Assembly: GCF_900103975.1 (NCBI RefSeq) | Contig: NZ_FNIR01000001.1 | Span: 124,001 to 188,000 of the forward strand | Length of the DNA: 64,000 nt | Reading direction: 5' to 3' | Source: Klenkia soli | GTDB lineage: Bacteria; Actinomycetota; Actinomycetes; Mycobacteriales; Geodermatophilaceae | Shown here: piece by piece, positions 9,558 to 19,430 of the stretch | How the letters are laid out: every line of letters begins with the position of its first letter | How positions within the stretch are numbered: the stretch's first letter is position 1 | Program-made: the position numbers and the translations under genes | Notes under the pieces: model-generated | Told to the model about the DNA's origin: nothing | What the model saw: the letters and a program-made list of their open reading frames with translations, nothing else | Database searches by the model: none

Positions 9558-10592
9558 ATGCCCCGCCCGCTGCCGAAGCTGCCCACCACCGTCGTCGGGA
9601 GCCTGCCGCAGCCCGGGTGGCTGATCGACCGCGACCGGCTGGGCCACCAGTTCCCGCCGCGGGTGCGCGCCGCCGAGCTGTGGCGGATCCCCGAGGCCGA
9701 CCTCGCCGAGGCCCAGGACGACGCCACCCTGGTCACCATCCGTGCGCAGGAGGAGGCCGGGCTGGACATCGTCGGCGACGGCGAGATCCGGCGGGAGTCC
9801 TACTCCAACCACTTCGCCACCGCGCTCGAGGGCATCGACCTGGACAACCCCGGCACGGTGCGCAACCGCTCCGGCCTGGACATCCCGGTCCCCCGCATCA
9901 CCGGCCCGATCACGCGGCCCCGCCCGGTGCAGGCCGACGACGTCCGGTTCCTGCGGGCGCACACCGACCGGGCCGTCAAGATCACCGTCCCCGGCCCCTT
10001 CACCATGGCCCAGCAGGCGCAGGACGACCACTACGGCAGCGACCGCGAGCTGGCCCTGGCCTACGCCGACGTCGTCCGCGCCGAGATCGCCGGCCTGTTC
10101 GCCGCCGGGGCCGACGTCGTGCAGCTGGACGAACCGTGGCTGCAGGCACGCCCGGACGTCGCCCGGCAGTACGGCGTCGAGGCGCTGAACCGGGCGCTCG
10201 AGGGCGCGGCCGGCACCACCCACGTGCACCTCTGCTTCGGGTACGCCGCCATGGTGGCGGAGCGGCCCGACGGCTACTCGTTCCTGCCCGAGCTGGCCGA
10301 CGTCACCTGCGACGCCGTGTCGGTCGAGACGGCGCAGTCGCACCTGGACCCGGCGACGCTCGAGCCGCTGCGCGGGAAGGGCATCGCCCTGGGCGTGCTG
10401 GACCTGTCCACCCCCGAGGTCGAGACACCGGTGCAGATCGCCGACCGGGTGCGCCGCGCCCTGGACCACGTGGACGTCGACAAGCTGGTGCTCTCCAGCG
10501 ACTGCGGCCTCAAGTACCTGCCGCGCGAGTCGGCCGCCGGCAAGATGCGCGCGCTCGTGACGGCCGCCGAGCTGGTGCGCGGGGAGGTCTAG
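9558..10592 (+). CDS. Cobalamin-independent methionine synthase family protein, single catalytic barrel (core-MetE-like)
   Basis: 344 residues from ATG at 9558, equal to the C-terminal half of MetE only. It begins LPTTVVGSLPQP, contains DGEIRRESYSNHF and VQLDEPWLQ, and keeps candidate zinc ligands in HLCFGY (His and Cys), SVETAQ (Glu) and SSDCGLKYL (Cys). Full MetE has a second, non-catalytic N-terminal barrel that helps bind folate; that is absent. Such short forms probably methylate homocysteine (or another thiol) from a donor other than methyl-tetrahydrofolate polyglutamate. It is divergent from the MetX-like gene and its stop overlaps the TetR stop. Confidence 0.8.
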   Translation: MPRPLPKLPTTVVGSLPQPGWLIDRDRLGHQFPPRVRAAELWRIPEADLAEAQDDATLVTIRAQEEAGLDIVGDGEIRRESYSNHFATALEGIDLDNPGTVRNRSGLDIPVPRITGPITRPRPVQADDVRFLRAHTDRAVKITVPGPFTMAQQAQDDHYGSDRELALAYADVVRAEIAGLFAAGADVVQLDEPWLQARPDVARQYGVEALNRALEGAAGTTHVHLCFGYAAMVAERPDGYSFLPELADVTCDAVSVETAQSHLDPATLEPLRGKGIALGVLDLSTPEVETPVQIADRVRRALDHVDVDKLVLSSDCGLKYLPRESAAGKMRALVTAAELVRGEV

Positions 10593-11155
10593 CCGACCTG
10601 GGAGAGGGCGACGTCCAGCGACCGGACGGCGCCGTCGGGGTCCACCCGGGCCAGGGCGAACGCGGCGACTACCAGCGAGGTGCAGGTGTCGGCGAGCGGG
10701 TCGGGGTCGCGGTCGGGGAAGCGGGCCCGGACGCCGGCCGCGAACGCCGTCCGCAGCTCGGCCCGGTACCCGGCCACGACCGAACGGACGGCGGAGTCCC
10801 CGCCGATGGGCGCGGTCGCGGCGTTCACCAGCAGGCAGCCCTGCCCGGCACCGGCCGGGTCGGCGGCCGCGATGGCCACCCGCAGCCCGGTGAGGTACTC
10901 GACCAGCGCATCCGGGCCGACCTCGTCGCCGGTGAGCACGGCCAGCCGGGGGCGGACGACCTCGTCGAGGTAGCTCTGCACCGCGGCGTCGAACAGCCCG
11001 CGCTTGCTGCCGAAGGCGTGGTAGATGCTCGACCGGTTCAGCCCGGTGGCCCGCTCCAGCTCCGGTACCGAGGCGGCCTCGAAGCCCTGGGTCCAGAACA
11101 CGCCGCGGGCCGCCCGGACGGCGGTCGCGGTGTCGTAGGCCTGCGGTCGGGCCAT
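10589..11155 (-). CDS. TetR/AcrR family transcriptional regulator
   Basis: 188 residues from ATG at 11155 with a strong GAGGAGGAA ribosome site. The N-terminal helix-turn-helix reads FWTQGFEAASVPELERATGLNRSSIYHAFGSKRGLFDAAV, the typical TetR pattern; the C-terminal part resembles the ligand domain of the TetR_C group with a small-molecule pocket (TGLRVAIAAADPAGAGQGCLLVNAA). It faces the DUF1304 membrane protein and NADP oxidoreductase across an 87-bp gap carrying two inverted arms, so it probably represses both them and itself until an electrophile or similar ligand binds. The ligand is unknown. Confidence 0.88.
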   Translation of the reverse strand: MARPQAYDTATAVRAARGVFWTQGFEAASVPELERATGLNRSSIYHAFGSKRGLFDAAVQSYLDEVVRPRLAVLTGDEVGPDALVEYLTGLRVAIAAADPAGAGQGCLLVNAATAPIGGDSAVRSVVAGYRAELRTAFAAGVRARFPDRDPDPLADTCTSLVVAAFALARVDPDGAVRSLDVALSQVG

Positions 11156-11170
11156 GGTTCCTCCTCGTTC

Positions 11171-11226
11171 TGGACCGTGCGTTGCAAAAGTACCCCGGGC
11201 GTGGCTATGGTGCAACGGTCAGTCCA
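11171..11226. promoter_or_regulatory. Divergent promoter with inverted operator arms (TetR target)
   Basis: Two 16-bp arms, TGGACCGTGCGTTGCA (11171-11186) and TGCAACGGTCAGTCCA (11211-11226), are imperfect reverse complements (12 of 16). Between and overlapping them, a plus-strand promoter can be read as TTGCAA (11182-11187), 18-bp spacer, TATGGT (11206-11211). A minus-strand promoter reads TTGCAC (11215-11210), 17-bp spacer, TACTTT (11192-11187). A repressor bound to the arms would cover the -35 box of one promoter and the start of the other. Confidence 0.55.
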
Positions 11227-11242
11227 CAACTCGGAGGTCGGC

Positions 11243-11629
11243 GTGGTCGTCGCAGGTCTGGTGCTGGTCGGCGTCGCAGCCGCCGTGCACCTCTACATCT
11301 TCGTGCTGGAGTCCCTCGTGTGGACCGGCGAGAAGGCCCGGGCCACGTTCGGCACCACGCCCGAGCAGGCCCGCGAGACCCGGTCGATGGCCTTCAACCA
11401 GGGCTTCTACAACCTGTTCCTGGCTGTCGAGATCGTGGTCGGCATCGTGGTCCTGGCGACCGGCTCCACTGCCGTCGGCGCCACGCTCGTGTTCGTCGGC
11501 GCCGGCTCGATGGTGGCCGCAGGACTCGTCCTGCTGACGAGCGACCGCACGAAGACCCGGCCCGCCCTGACCCAGCTCACCCCTCCCCTGCTCGGCATCG
11601 CACTGCTCGCCGCCGGGCTCGCATCCTGA
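11243..11629 (+). CDS. DUF1304 family small membrane protein
   Basis: 128 residues from GTG at 11243, with GGAGG six bases upstream. Four hydrophobic segments make up nearly the whole protein; AAVHLYIFVLESLVWT and the MAFNQGFYNLFLA segment are typical of DUF1304. The function of the family is unknown. It lies just downstream of the presumed TetR operator and 11 bp upstream of the NADP oxidoreductase, with which it should be co-transcribed. An upstream ATG at 11207 lies inside the putative promoter and is unlikely. Confidence 0.82.
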   Translation: MVVAGLVLVGVAAAVHLYIFVLESLVWTGEKARATFGTTPEQARETRSMAFNQGFYNLFLAVEIVVGIVVLATGSTAVGATLVFVGAGSMVAAGLVLLTSDRTKTRPALTQLTPPLLGIALLAAGLAS

Positions 11630-11640
11630 AGGAGATCGTC

Positions 11641-12645
11641 ATGACCGAGAGCACCCAGATCCAGCTCGTCCGCCGTCCGCAGGGCTGGCCGACGCCCGAG
11701 GACTTCGCCACCGTCACCGTCACCTACGGCGACCTCGCCCCCGGCCAGGTACGCGTACGCAACGAGTTCCTGTCCGTCGACCCGTACATGCGCGGTCGCA
11801 TGAACGACGTGAAGAGCTACGTCCCGCCGTTCGCGCTCGGCGAGACGATGACCGGTGGCGCGGTCGGCCGGGTCGTCGAGTCGACGTCCGAGGCCCACCC
11901 CGTCGGCGCGCTCGTGCTGCACAACTTCGGCTGGCGCGACGTCGTCCAGGAGGACGCGCGCGGGTTCCGCGTGCTGCCGGAGATCCCCGGCGCCCCCGCC
12001 TCGCTGCACCTGGGCGTCCTCGGGCTGACCGGCATGACCGCCTACGTCGGGTTGACCGCGATCGCCGGCCTGCGTGAGGGCGACACCGTCTTCGTCTCCG
12101 GCGCCGCGGGGGCCGTGGGCTCGGCGGTCGGCCAGATCGCGAAGCTGCTCGGCGCCGGCCGCGTGGTCGGGTCGGCCGGGTCGGCCGAGAAGGTCGCCCT
12201 GCTGACCGAGAAGTACGGCTACGACGCCGCCTTCGACTACAAGGCTGGCCCGGTGCTGGACCAGCTGCGCGAGGCGGCCCCCGACGGCATCGACGTCTAC
12301 TTCGACAACGTCGGGGGCGACCACCTCGAGGCGGCACTCGCGGTGTTCAACGACGGCGGCCGGGCCGCACTGTGCGGCGCGATCAGCGGGTACAACGCCG
12401 ACCAGGCGCCGGCCGGGCCGCGCAACATGATGAACATCATCAAGGGCGGGCTGACCCTGAAGGGCTTCACGCTGGGCAACTACGCGCACGTCGCGCCCGA
12501 GTTCCGCGAGCACATGACCGGCTGGTTCGCCGACGGGGAGATCGCCTACGACGAGACCGTGGTCCAGGGCGTCGAGAACACCGTCGAGGCGTTCCTGTCG
12601 ATGATGCGCGGTGCCAACACCGGCAAGATGGTCGTGAAGGTCTAG
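11641..12645 (+). CDS. NADP-dependent oxidoreductase, zinc-independent MDR family (CurA/leukotriene-B4-dehydrogenase type)
   Basis: 334 residues from ATG at 11641, AAGGAG upstream. SVDPYMRGRM near residue 45, GLTGMTAYVGL, and the nucleotide loop VSGAAGAVGSAVGQIAK (AxxGxxG) identify the zinc-independent medium-chain reductases that reduce the C=C bond of enones (alkenal/one reductases such as CurA/YncB). NADPH is the usual donor. The TetR-DUF1304-reductase arrangement suggests an inducible response to reactive enones or quinones; that is inference. Its stop overlaps the convergent DUF1059-like gene. Confidence 0.87.
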   Translation: MTESTQIQLVRRPQGWPTPEDFATVTVTYGDLAPGQVRVRNEFLSVDPYMRGRMNDVKSYVPPFALGETMTGGAVGRVVESTSEAHPVGALVLHNFGWRDVVQEDARGFRVLPEIPGAPASLHLGVLGLTGMTAYVGLTAIAGLREGDTVFVSGAAGAVGSAVGQIAKLLGAGRVVGSAGSAEKVALLTEKYGYDAAFDYKAGPVLDQLREAAPDGIDVYFDNVGGDHLEAALAVFNDGGRAALCGAISGYNADQAPAGPRNMMNIIKGGLTLKGFTLGNYAHVAPEFREHMTGWFADGEIAYDETVVQGVENTVEAFLSMMRGANTGKMVVKV

Positions 12646-12878
12646 TCGGTCGGCAGGTCGGCGAAGGCCTGCTGCATCGCCCGGTACCAGTCCATCGACT
12701 TCTTGGGGTGCCGCCACCGGCCCTTCATCGCGTCGCGTGCCGACTGGTGGGCGGCGTCGCCGGCCGCCTCGCGCTCCTTCAGGTGCTGGTCCTGGGCGTT
12801 GATGACGGCGTTCGCGTCCTCGCCGCGGTGCGCCAGGTCGCAGGGCCCGCCGAGCTGGGCGCAGGTCATGGTCTTCAT
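12642..12878 (-). CDS. Small DUF1059-like protein
   Basis: 78 residues from ATG at 12878 (MKTMTCAQLGGPCDLAHRG...). The TCAQLGGPCD segment with two cysteines and the helical AVINAQDQHLKE region resemble DUF1059 proteins, small cytoplasmic proteins of unknown role. Its start overlaps the sigma-factor stop by 4 bp (ATGA), so it is translated together with that gene. Confidence 0.65.
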   Translation of the reverse strand: MKTMTCAQLGGPCDLAHRGEDANAVINAQDQHLKEREAAGDAAHQSARDAMKGRWRHPKKSMDWYRAMQQAFADLPTD

Positions 12879-13756
12879 CGGTGGTCCTCCGTCGTCGTGG
12901 GGGTGCTCTGGTCCTGTGACGACGGCGGGCCCGCCGGTGTGACCGACCGTCGAGCGACCTCGGCGAGCACGGCGGCCTCCGCCCGGAAGACGATGCCGGT
13001 GACCTGCCCGTCGGCCACGGTGAAGTCGAAGACCACCGTCGGCTCGCCGCGGTGGTACCAGGCATAACCGGGGCGGCCCTCCACCAGCACGGGCAGGGCC
13101 GCGTGCGCGCTGCCGTCGAAGAAGCCGGCGACCGCCTCCCGCCCGTCGATCCGCTCCGGGGTGCCCGCCTGGAGGGCGGCCGCGTCGGCGGTGACCCCGG
13201 CGTCCGGGGCCAGCAGCTCCAGCAGCCGGGCCAGGTCTCCCCCGCGCGCGGCAGCCATGAAGGCGTCCACCACGACCCAGTCGGCCAGCCGGTCCTCCGC
13301 GGCCGGCTGGGCGATCCGGGCGCGGGCCCGGGAGGCGAGCTTGCGGGCCGCGGTCGGGGTGGTGTCCAGGACGGCGGCGATCGTCGTGAACTCGAAGCCG
13401 AAGCTGTCGTGCAGCACGAAGGCCACCCGCTCCCGCGGCGGCAACCGGTCCAGCACCACCTGCAGCGCCACCCCGACGGTGTCGGCCAGCGCCACCTCCT
13501 CGGCCGGGTCGAGCGCGGTGTCCGGGACGTCGTCGACCTCCGCCACCGGCACCGGGGTGCGGGCCCTGAGCCGATCCAGGCACAGCCGGGTGGTGACCGT
13601 GGTCAGCCAGGCCGGTAGGTCGAGGACCTCGGTGTCGGTGCGGTCCAGCCGGAGCCAGGCCTGCTGGACGACGTCCTCGGCCTCGGCCCGGTCCCCCAGC
13701 ACCCGGGCGGCGAGCGCGACCAGCCTGGGCCGCTCCGCCTCGAACTCCTCGACCAT
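12875..13756 (-). CDS. ECF sigma factor with C-terminal SnoaL-like domain (SigJ/ECF41 type)
   Basis: 293 residues from ATG at 13756. Region 2 (RVLGDRAEAEDVVQQAWLRLDR) and region 4 (RLPPRERVAFVLHDSFGFEFTTIAAVL) flank an acidic linker. A long C-terminal domain follows (about 165-280, ...VDAFMAAARGGDLARLLELLAPDAG...), a SnoaL_2-like fold found in SigJ and ECF41 sigma factors, where it controls activity in place of an anti-sigma factor. No anti-sigma gene is seen next to it; the only co-cistron is the DUF1059-like gene. It faces the UvrA-like gene across 80 bp. Confidence 0.85.
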   Translation of the reverse strand: MVEEFEAERPRLVALAARVLGDRAEAEDVVQQAWLRLDRTDTEVLDLPAWLTTVTTRLCLDRLRARTPVPVAEVDDVPDTALDPAEEVALADTVGVALQVVLDRLPPRERVAFVLHDSFGFEFTTIAAVLDTTPTAARKLASRARARIAQPAAEDRLADWVVVDAFMAAARGGDLARLLELLAPDAGVTADAAALQAGTPERIDGREAVAGFFDGSAHAALPVLVEGRPGYAWYHRGEPTVVFDFTVADGQVTGIVFRAEAAVLAEVARRSVTPAGPPSSQDQSTPTTTEDHR

Positions 13757-13836
13757 GCGCACACCCTCCTGACGAGCCGGCCCGAGCGGATGTGACCGGG
13801 TCGGAATTGTCGCCCGCATGCGGTAGACAGCACGCC

Positions 13837-16200
<2,364 letters not shown>

Positions 16201-16218
16201 CCGGGCTCGCGTCCACCG

Positions 16219-16270
16219 AGTGGCGCCTCAGGATCCAGGACGGGTCGTCCCCGAGCCCTGGGGCGCCACT
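16219..16270. terminator. Imperfect inverted repeat after the UvrA-like gene
   Basis: AGTGGCGCCTCAGG (16219-16232) and CCTGGGGCGCCACT (16257-16270) pair at 13 of 14 positions with a 24-nt loop. It lies 19 bp after the UvrA-like stop and can serve as a transcription terminator, though there is no T tract. A second small hairpin, CCGAGGG/CCCTCGG at 16383-16404, sits just beyond the stop of the convergent RraB-like gene. The rest of 16201-16406 holds nothing else I can support. Confidence 0.45.
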
Positions 16271-16406
16271 GGAGGCAGGTGCTCCTCGACGTCCCACGCT
16301 GCTGCTGGCGCGAGGGTGGGCGTGATCCCGCTGGCGCGCTCGACCGGGACGGCGTCGTGTGGTCCGTGGCTGCCGCCTGGGACCGAGGGGCCACGCACCC
16401 TCGGCC

Positions 16407-16751
16407 TCAGTCGTCCGCGGGGTCCGCGGCGAGGTAGCCGGCCCAGCCGTCGTACTCGCCGCCGTGCCGGCCCACGACGTCCAGGATCTCCCGGGTGAAG
16501 GCGTCGGCGGTCTCGACGTCGGCGGCGTCGATGCGCGAGAACTCGACCCGGGCCCGCCGCAGCCCCCGCCGCACCCCGTCGATGCGGAACCCGGCGGCCA
16601 CGAGCTCGGCCTGTACGGCCTCGACGTGCCGACGCGGCACCACCACCAGGTGGTCCAGCGGGCGCGGCACGTGCGGCGCGTCCCCCATCGCCACCCGCTG
16701 CGCCACCATCGCCACGGTGGCGTCGTGCTGGGCAGCCATGTCCGAGGTCAT
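16407..16751 (-). CDS. RraB-like (regulator of ribonuclease E activity B) domain protein
   Basis: 114 residues from ATG at 16751. DHLVVVPRRHVEAVQAELVAAGFRIDG and the late YDGWAGYLA segment resemble the RraB/DUF695-associated ferredoxin-like fold. In Enterobacteria RraB binds and restrains RNase E; in actinobacteria the role of such proteins has not been fixed. It lies immediately downstream of ssrA on the same strand, separated by a strong hairpin, so it needs its own promoter or read-through. Confidence 0.6.
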   Translation of the reverse strand: MTSDMAAQHDATVAMVAQRVAMGDAPHVPRPLDHLVVVPRRHVEAVQAELVAAGFRIDGVRRGLRRARVEFSRIDAADVETADAFTREILDVVGRHGGEYDGWAGYLAADPADD

Positions 16752-16781
16752 GACCACCGACCGTACTGGCCCAGGACGCAG

Positions 16782-16817
16782 CAGAGCCCGGGCGGTCCGT
16801 GGACCGTCCGGGCTCTG
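16782..16817 (-). terminator. Terminator of tmRNA gene
   Basis: Arms 16782-16798 and 16801-16817 (CAGAGCCCGGGCGGTCC and GGACCGTCCGGGCTCTG) pair at 16 of 17 positions with a very tight turn. It begins 28 nt past the tmRNA CCA end on the minus strand. No T tract, which is common for actinobacterial terminators. Confidence 0.6.
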
Positions 16818-16844
16818 CCGACTCTGCAAGGGGTGGTGCTGTGA

Positions 16845-17220
16845 TGGTGGAGGTGGCGGGAATCGAACCCGCGTCCTTCGACGCGCGACCAGGGCTTCTC
16901 CGAGCGCAGTCCGCGTAGTCCCTGCTCGACCTTCCCGATCCCACGAACAGGTCGGGACGACAGGCCCAGTCGCTGTGGGGTGTCCCGTGCCGGTCCGCGA
17001 CCGACCAGCACGGTGAGTCATCTAGCTGATGCCAGGATCCGGGCCGATGACAGAACCCGGGCTGACAGACTCACTCTGGCTGCTTACGCAGCGAGAGCGA
17101 AGTCGCGCTGACTGGAGTCGGCGCTTGTGTGTTTTCCAACGCGTGGTTAACGAGCTCATCGTTGGCTTCCTCGGCTCGCTTCCCCTGGTGACCCGACCGA
17201 AGTCGAGACCAATCACCCCC
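16845..17220 (-). ncRNA. ssrA: Transfer-messenger RNA (tmRNA)
   Basis: About 376 nt. The 5' end GGGGGTGATTGG (from 17220) pairs with the 3' CACCTCC-ACCA (ending 16845, CCA encoded) as a 7-bp tRNA-like acceptor stem, and the T-arm GGGTTCGATTCCC is clear. The tag frame lies at 17122-17084 on the minus strand and encodes ADSSQRDFALAA then TAA, close to the mycobacterial tag. It works with SmpB (25263-25745) to release stalled ribosomes and mark the product for proteolysis. A -10-like TACAAC lies at 17232-17227. Confidence 0.96.
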
Positions 17221-17248
17221 TGTGCAGTTGTACTGGCGGAGCTTACGC

Positions 17249-18406
17249 CTAGATCCAGTCCCGGCGCTTGAAGATCACGTACAGGGTGAAGCTGACGCCG
17301 AACATCAGGGCCAGCGCGACCGGGTACCCGAACTGCCACTCCAGCTCCGGCATGTGCTTGAAGTTCATCCCGTAGACCCCACCCACCAGCGACGGGGCGA
17401 AGAGGATGGCGGCCCAGGCGGAGATCTTCTTGACCTCCTCCCCCTGGGCGATCGAGGTCTCCGACAGCGTCTTCATCTCCTCGTTCTGCCGCTGGGCCAC
17501 CAGGGTGGCGTTGACGGTGAGGATGTCGCGCAGCTGCGACCGGAAGGCGTCCACCCGCTCGTTGATCCCGGTGACGTGGTCGGCGACGTCCCGCAGGCTG
17601 GCCCGCAGCTCCTCGTCCACGCCGTACTTCTCGAACCCGGCGGTGATCGCCGCGCAGATGCCGGTCAGCGGGGCGGTGGCCCGCTGCACGTCGAGCACCT
17701 CCTGGGACAGCTCGTAGATGCGGCGGGACACCGTCGGGTCACCGCGGAAGACCTCGAGCTCGATCTCGTCGATGTCCTTGTCCAGCCCGGCGAGCACCGG
17801 CAGGTACCCGTCGACGACGGCGTCCAGGATCGCGTACAGGACCGACTCGGTGCCCTTGGCCAGCAGCTCGGGGTCGCTCTCCAGCCGCCGCCGCACCCGG
17901 GCGAGGTCCGGGGACTCGGCGTGCCGGATCGTGATCACGAAGTCGCGCCCCAGGAACAGGTGCAGCTCGCCGAACTCGACCTCCTCGCGCGCGTCCAGGT
18001 ACCGGGCGGCCTTGAGGACGACGAACAGCGTCTCGCCGTAGCGCTCGAACTTCGGCCGCTGGTGGGCGTGGATGGCGTCCTCGACGGCCAGCTCGGGCAG
18101 GTCGAACAGCTCGGCGAGCTCGCCGACCTGGTGGGGCTCGGGCCGGTACAGCCCCAGCCACGCCAGCCGGTTCTCGGCGAAGCCGTCGGTCAACCGCAGC
18201 CACGCCTGGCTCTCGGCCGGGGACTCCGGGGTGTCCACGCGCTTGCCGTTGCTGTACACGGCGTTGTCGATGAGCTTGGGCGCCCGACCGGGCAGCTCCA
18301 GCCGGGTCACCGGCTCGGGCGCGAAGCCTGCGGGCCGAGGACGCCGGGTGAGCGTGCTGAGGGCGGTGAGCGGAGCGGTGAGCTGGGGACGGCGGCGATC
18401 GGCCAC
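17249..18406 (-). CDS. corA: CorA family magnesium/divalent cation transporter
   Basis: 385 residues. A large soluble N-terminal funnel domain (about 1-310) with long helices is followed by two C-terminal helices; the selectivity signature YGMNF closes helix 1 and the protein ends in a basic FKRRDWI. This is the pentameric CorA Mg2+ channel fold of the inner membrane. It is upstream of ssrA on the same strand (29 bp). Call is firm at family level; CorA homologues can also carry Co2+, Ni2+ or Zn2+. Confidence 0.92.
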   Translation of the reverse strand: MADRRRPQLTAPLTALSTLTRRPRPAGFAPEPVTRLELPGRAPKLIDNAVYSNGKRVDTPESPAESQAWLRLTDGFAENRLAWLGLYRPEPHQVGELAELFDLPELAVEDAIHAHQRPKFERYGETLFVVLKAARYLDAREEVEFGELHLFLGRDFVITIRHAESPDLARVRRRLESDPELLAKGTESVLYAILDAVVDGYLPVLAGLDKDIDEIELEVFRGDPTVSRRIYELSQEVLDVQRATAPLTGICAAITAGFEKYGVDEELRASLRDVADHVTGINERVDAFRSQLRDILTVNATLVAQRQNEEMKTLSETSIAQGEEVKKISAWAAILFAPSLVGGVYGMNFKHMPELEWQFGYPVALALMFGVSFTLYVIFKRRDWI

Positions 18407-18634
18407 GACGGACTCCCGGGGACGGTGCGGGTGAGGGACGTCGGAGGGGTCCCGCGCGCGACGCGTCGGCGGCGTCAGGCTGCGGGGACCTCGGGACTGC
18501 TACTGGGAGGTTCGCTGCGCATCGCGCGCCACCTCCCCCGGTCCGGGCCCACCCGTCGGGGCCGTCGTCCATGGTGGCACGTCGCAGTGCCGTGATCGCC
18601 CCGGCCCGCTGTGGATCGGGTGAACACCACCCGA

Positions 18635-18671
18635 CCGGAGCAGTCCAGCGGTCCACCGTGGACTGCTCCGG
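18635..18671. repeat. Perfect 13-bp inverted repeat upstream of membrane gene
   Basis: CCGGAGCAGTCCA (18635-18647) and TGGACTGCTCCGG (18659-18671) are exact reverse complements around an 11-nt loop GCGGTCCACCG. The loop sequence GCGGTCCACC recurs at 18683-18692. It lies in the 295-bp gap between corA and the YczE-like gene, otherwise without a recognisable gene. It could be an operator, a leader hairpin or a terminator. Confidence 0.6.
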
Positions 18672-18701
18672 ATGCCTTCCGAGCGGTCCACCCTGGGTGG
18701 C

Positions 18702-19358
18702 GTGACCCGACCGCCCGTCCTCACCCCGCGCCAGCAGCTCCGCGCCGGCCGCCTCCCCCGCCGGCTCGTGCAGCTCTACGCCGGCCTCGCCCTGTACGGC
18801 TTCTCCATGGCCATGGTGCTGCGCGCCGACCTCGGGCTGGACCCGTGGGACGTGCTCCACCAGGGCCTGGCCGAGCAGCTGGGCTGGTCCTTCGGCACGG
18901 TGGTGATCGCCGTCGGTGCCCTCGTCCTGCTGCTCTGGGTGCCGCTGCGGCAGTGGCCGGGGCTGGGCACGGTGAGCAACGTCGTCGTGATCGGCGTCGC
19001 GGTGGACGCCGGCCTGGCGGTGCTGCCCCCGGTCGAGTCCCTGTGGCTGCGCTCCGGGCTGCTCGTGGGCGGCGTCGTCCTCAACGGGTTCGCCGGGGCC
19101 ACCTACCTGGCCAGCGCGTTCGGCGCCGGACCCCGCGACGGGCTGATGACGGGGCTGGTGGCCCGCACCGGCCGCAGCGTGCGGTTGGTGCGCACCTGCC
19201 TGGAGATCACCGTGCTCGGCGTCGGCCTGCTGCTCGGTGGCACGGTCGGGGTGGGCACGGTGCTCTACGCGGTGGCCATCGGCCCGCTGGTGCAGCTCTT
19301 CCTGCCGCTGGTCGCCGTCCGGCCGAGGACGCCGGACCGGGAGGCCGTCACCGCCTGA
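18702..19358 (+). CDS. YczE/YyaS/YitT-family integral membrane protein
   Basis: 218 residues from GTG 18702; an in-frame ATG at 18672 abuts the hairpin and is the alternative. Five to six hydrophobic segments, with LYGFSMAMVLRADLGLDPWDVLHQGLA and ATYLASAFGAGPRDGLMTGL, the two repeats typical of the YczE family. No transport substrate is established for the family. It has no clear operon partner; the next gene starts 72 bp downstream. Confidence 0.75.
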   Translation: MTRPPVLTPRQQLRAGRLPRRLVQLYAGLALYGFSMAMVLRADLGLDPWDVLHQGLAEQLGWSFGTVVIAVGALVLLLWVPLRQWPGLGTVSNVVVIGVAVDAGLAVLPPVESLWLRSGLLVGGVVLNGFAGATYLASAFGAGPRDGLMTGLVARTGRSVRLVRTCLEITVLGVGLLLGGTVGVGTVLYAVAIGPLVQLFLPLVAVRPRTPDREAVTA

Positions 19359-19430
19359 CCCGGGCGGGGCTCAAGTGCGCCGGCGGCGGTGCCGATCAGG
19401 TGCGGGACGCCCCACGACCCGAGGACCCCC

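Noticed and set aside
17029-17339. Short open frames across 17.0-17.3 kb
   Set aside because: They fall inside the tmRNA gene, which is supported by acceptor stem, T-arm and tag.
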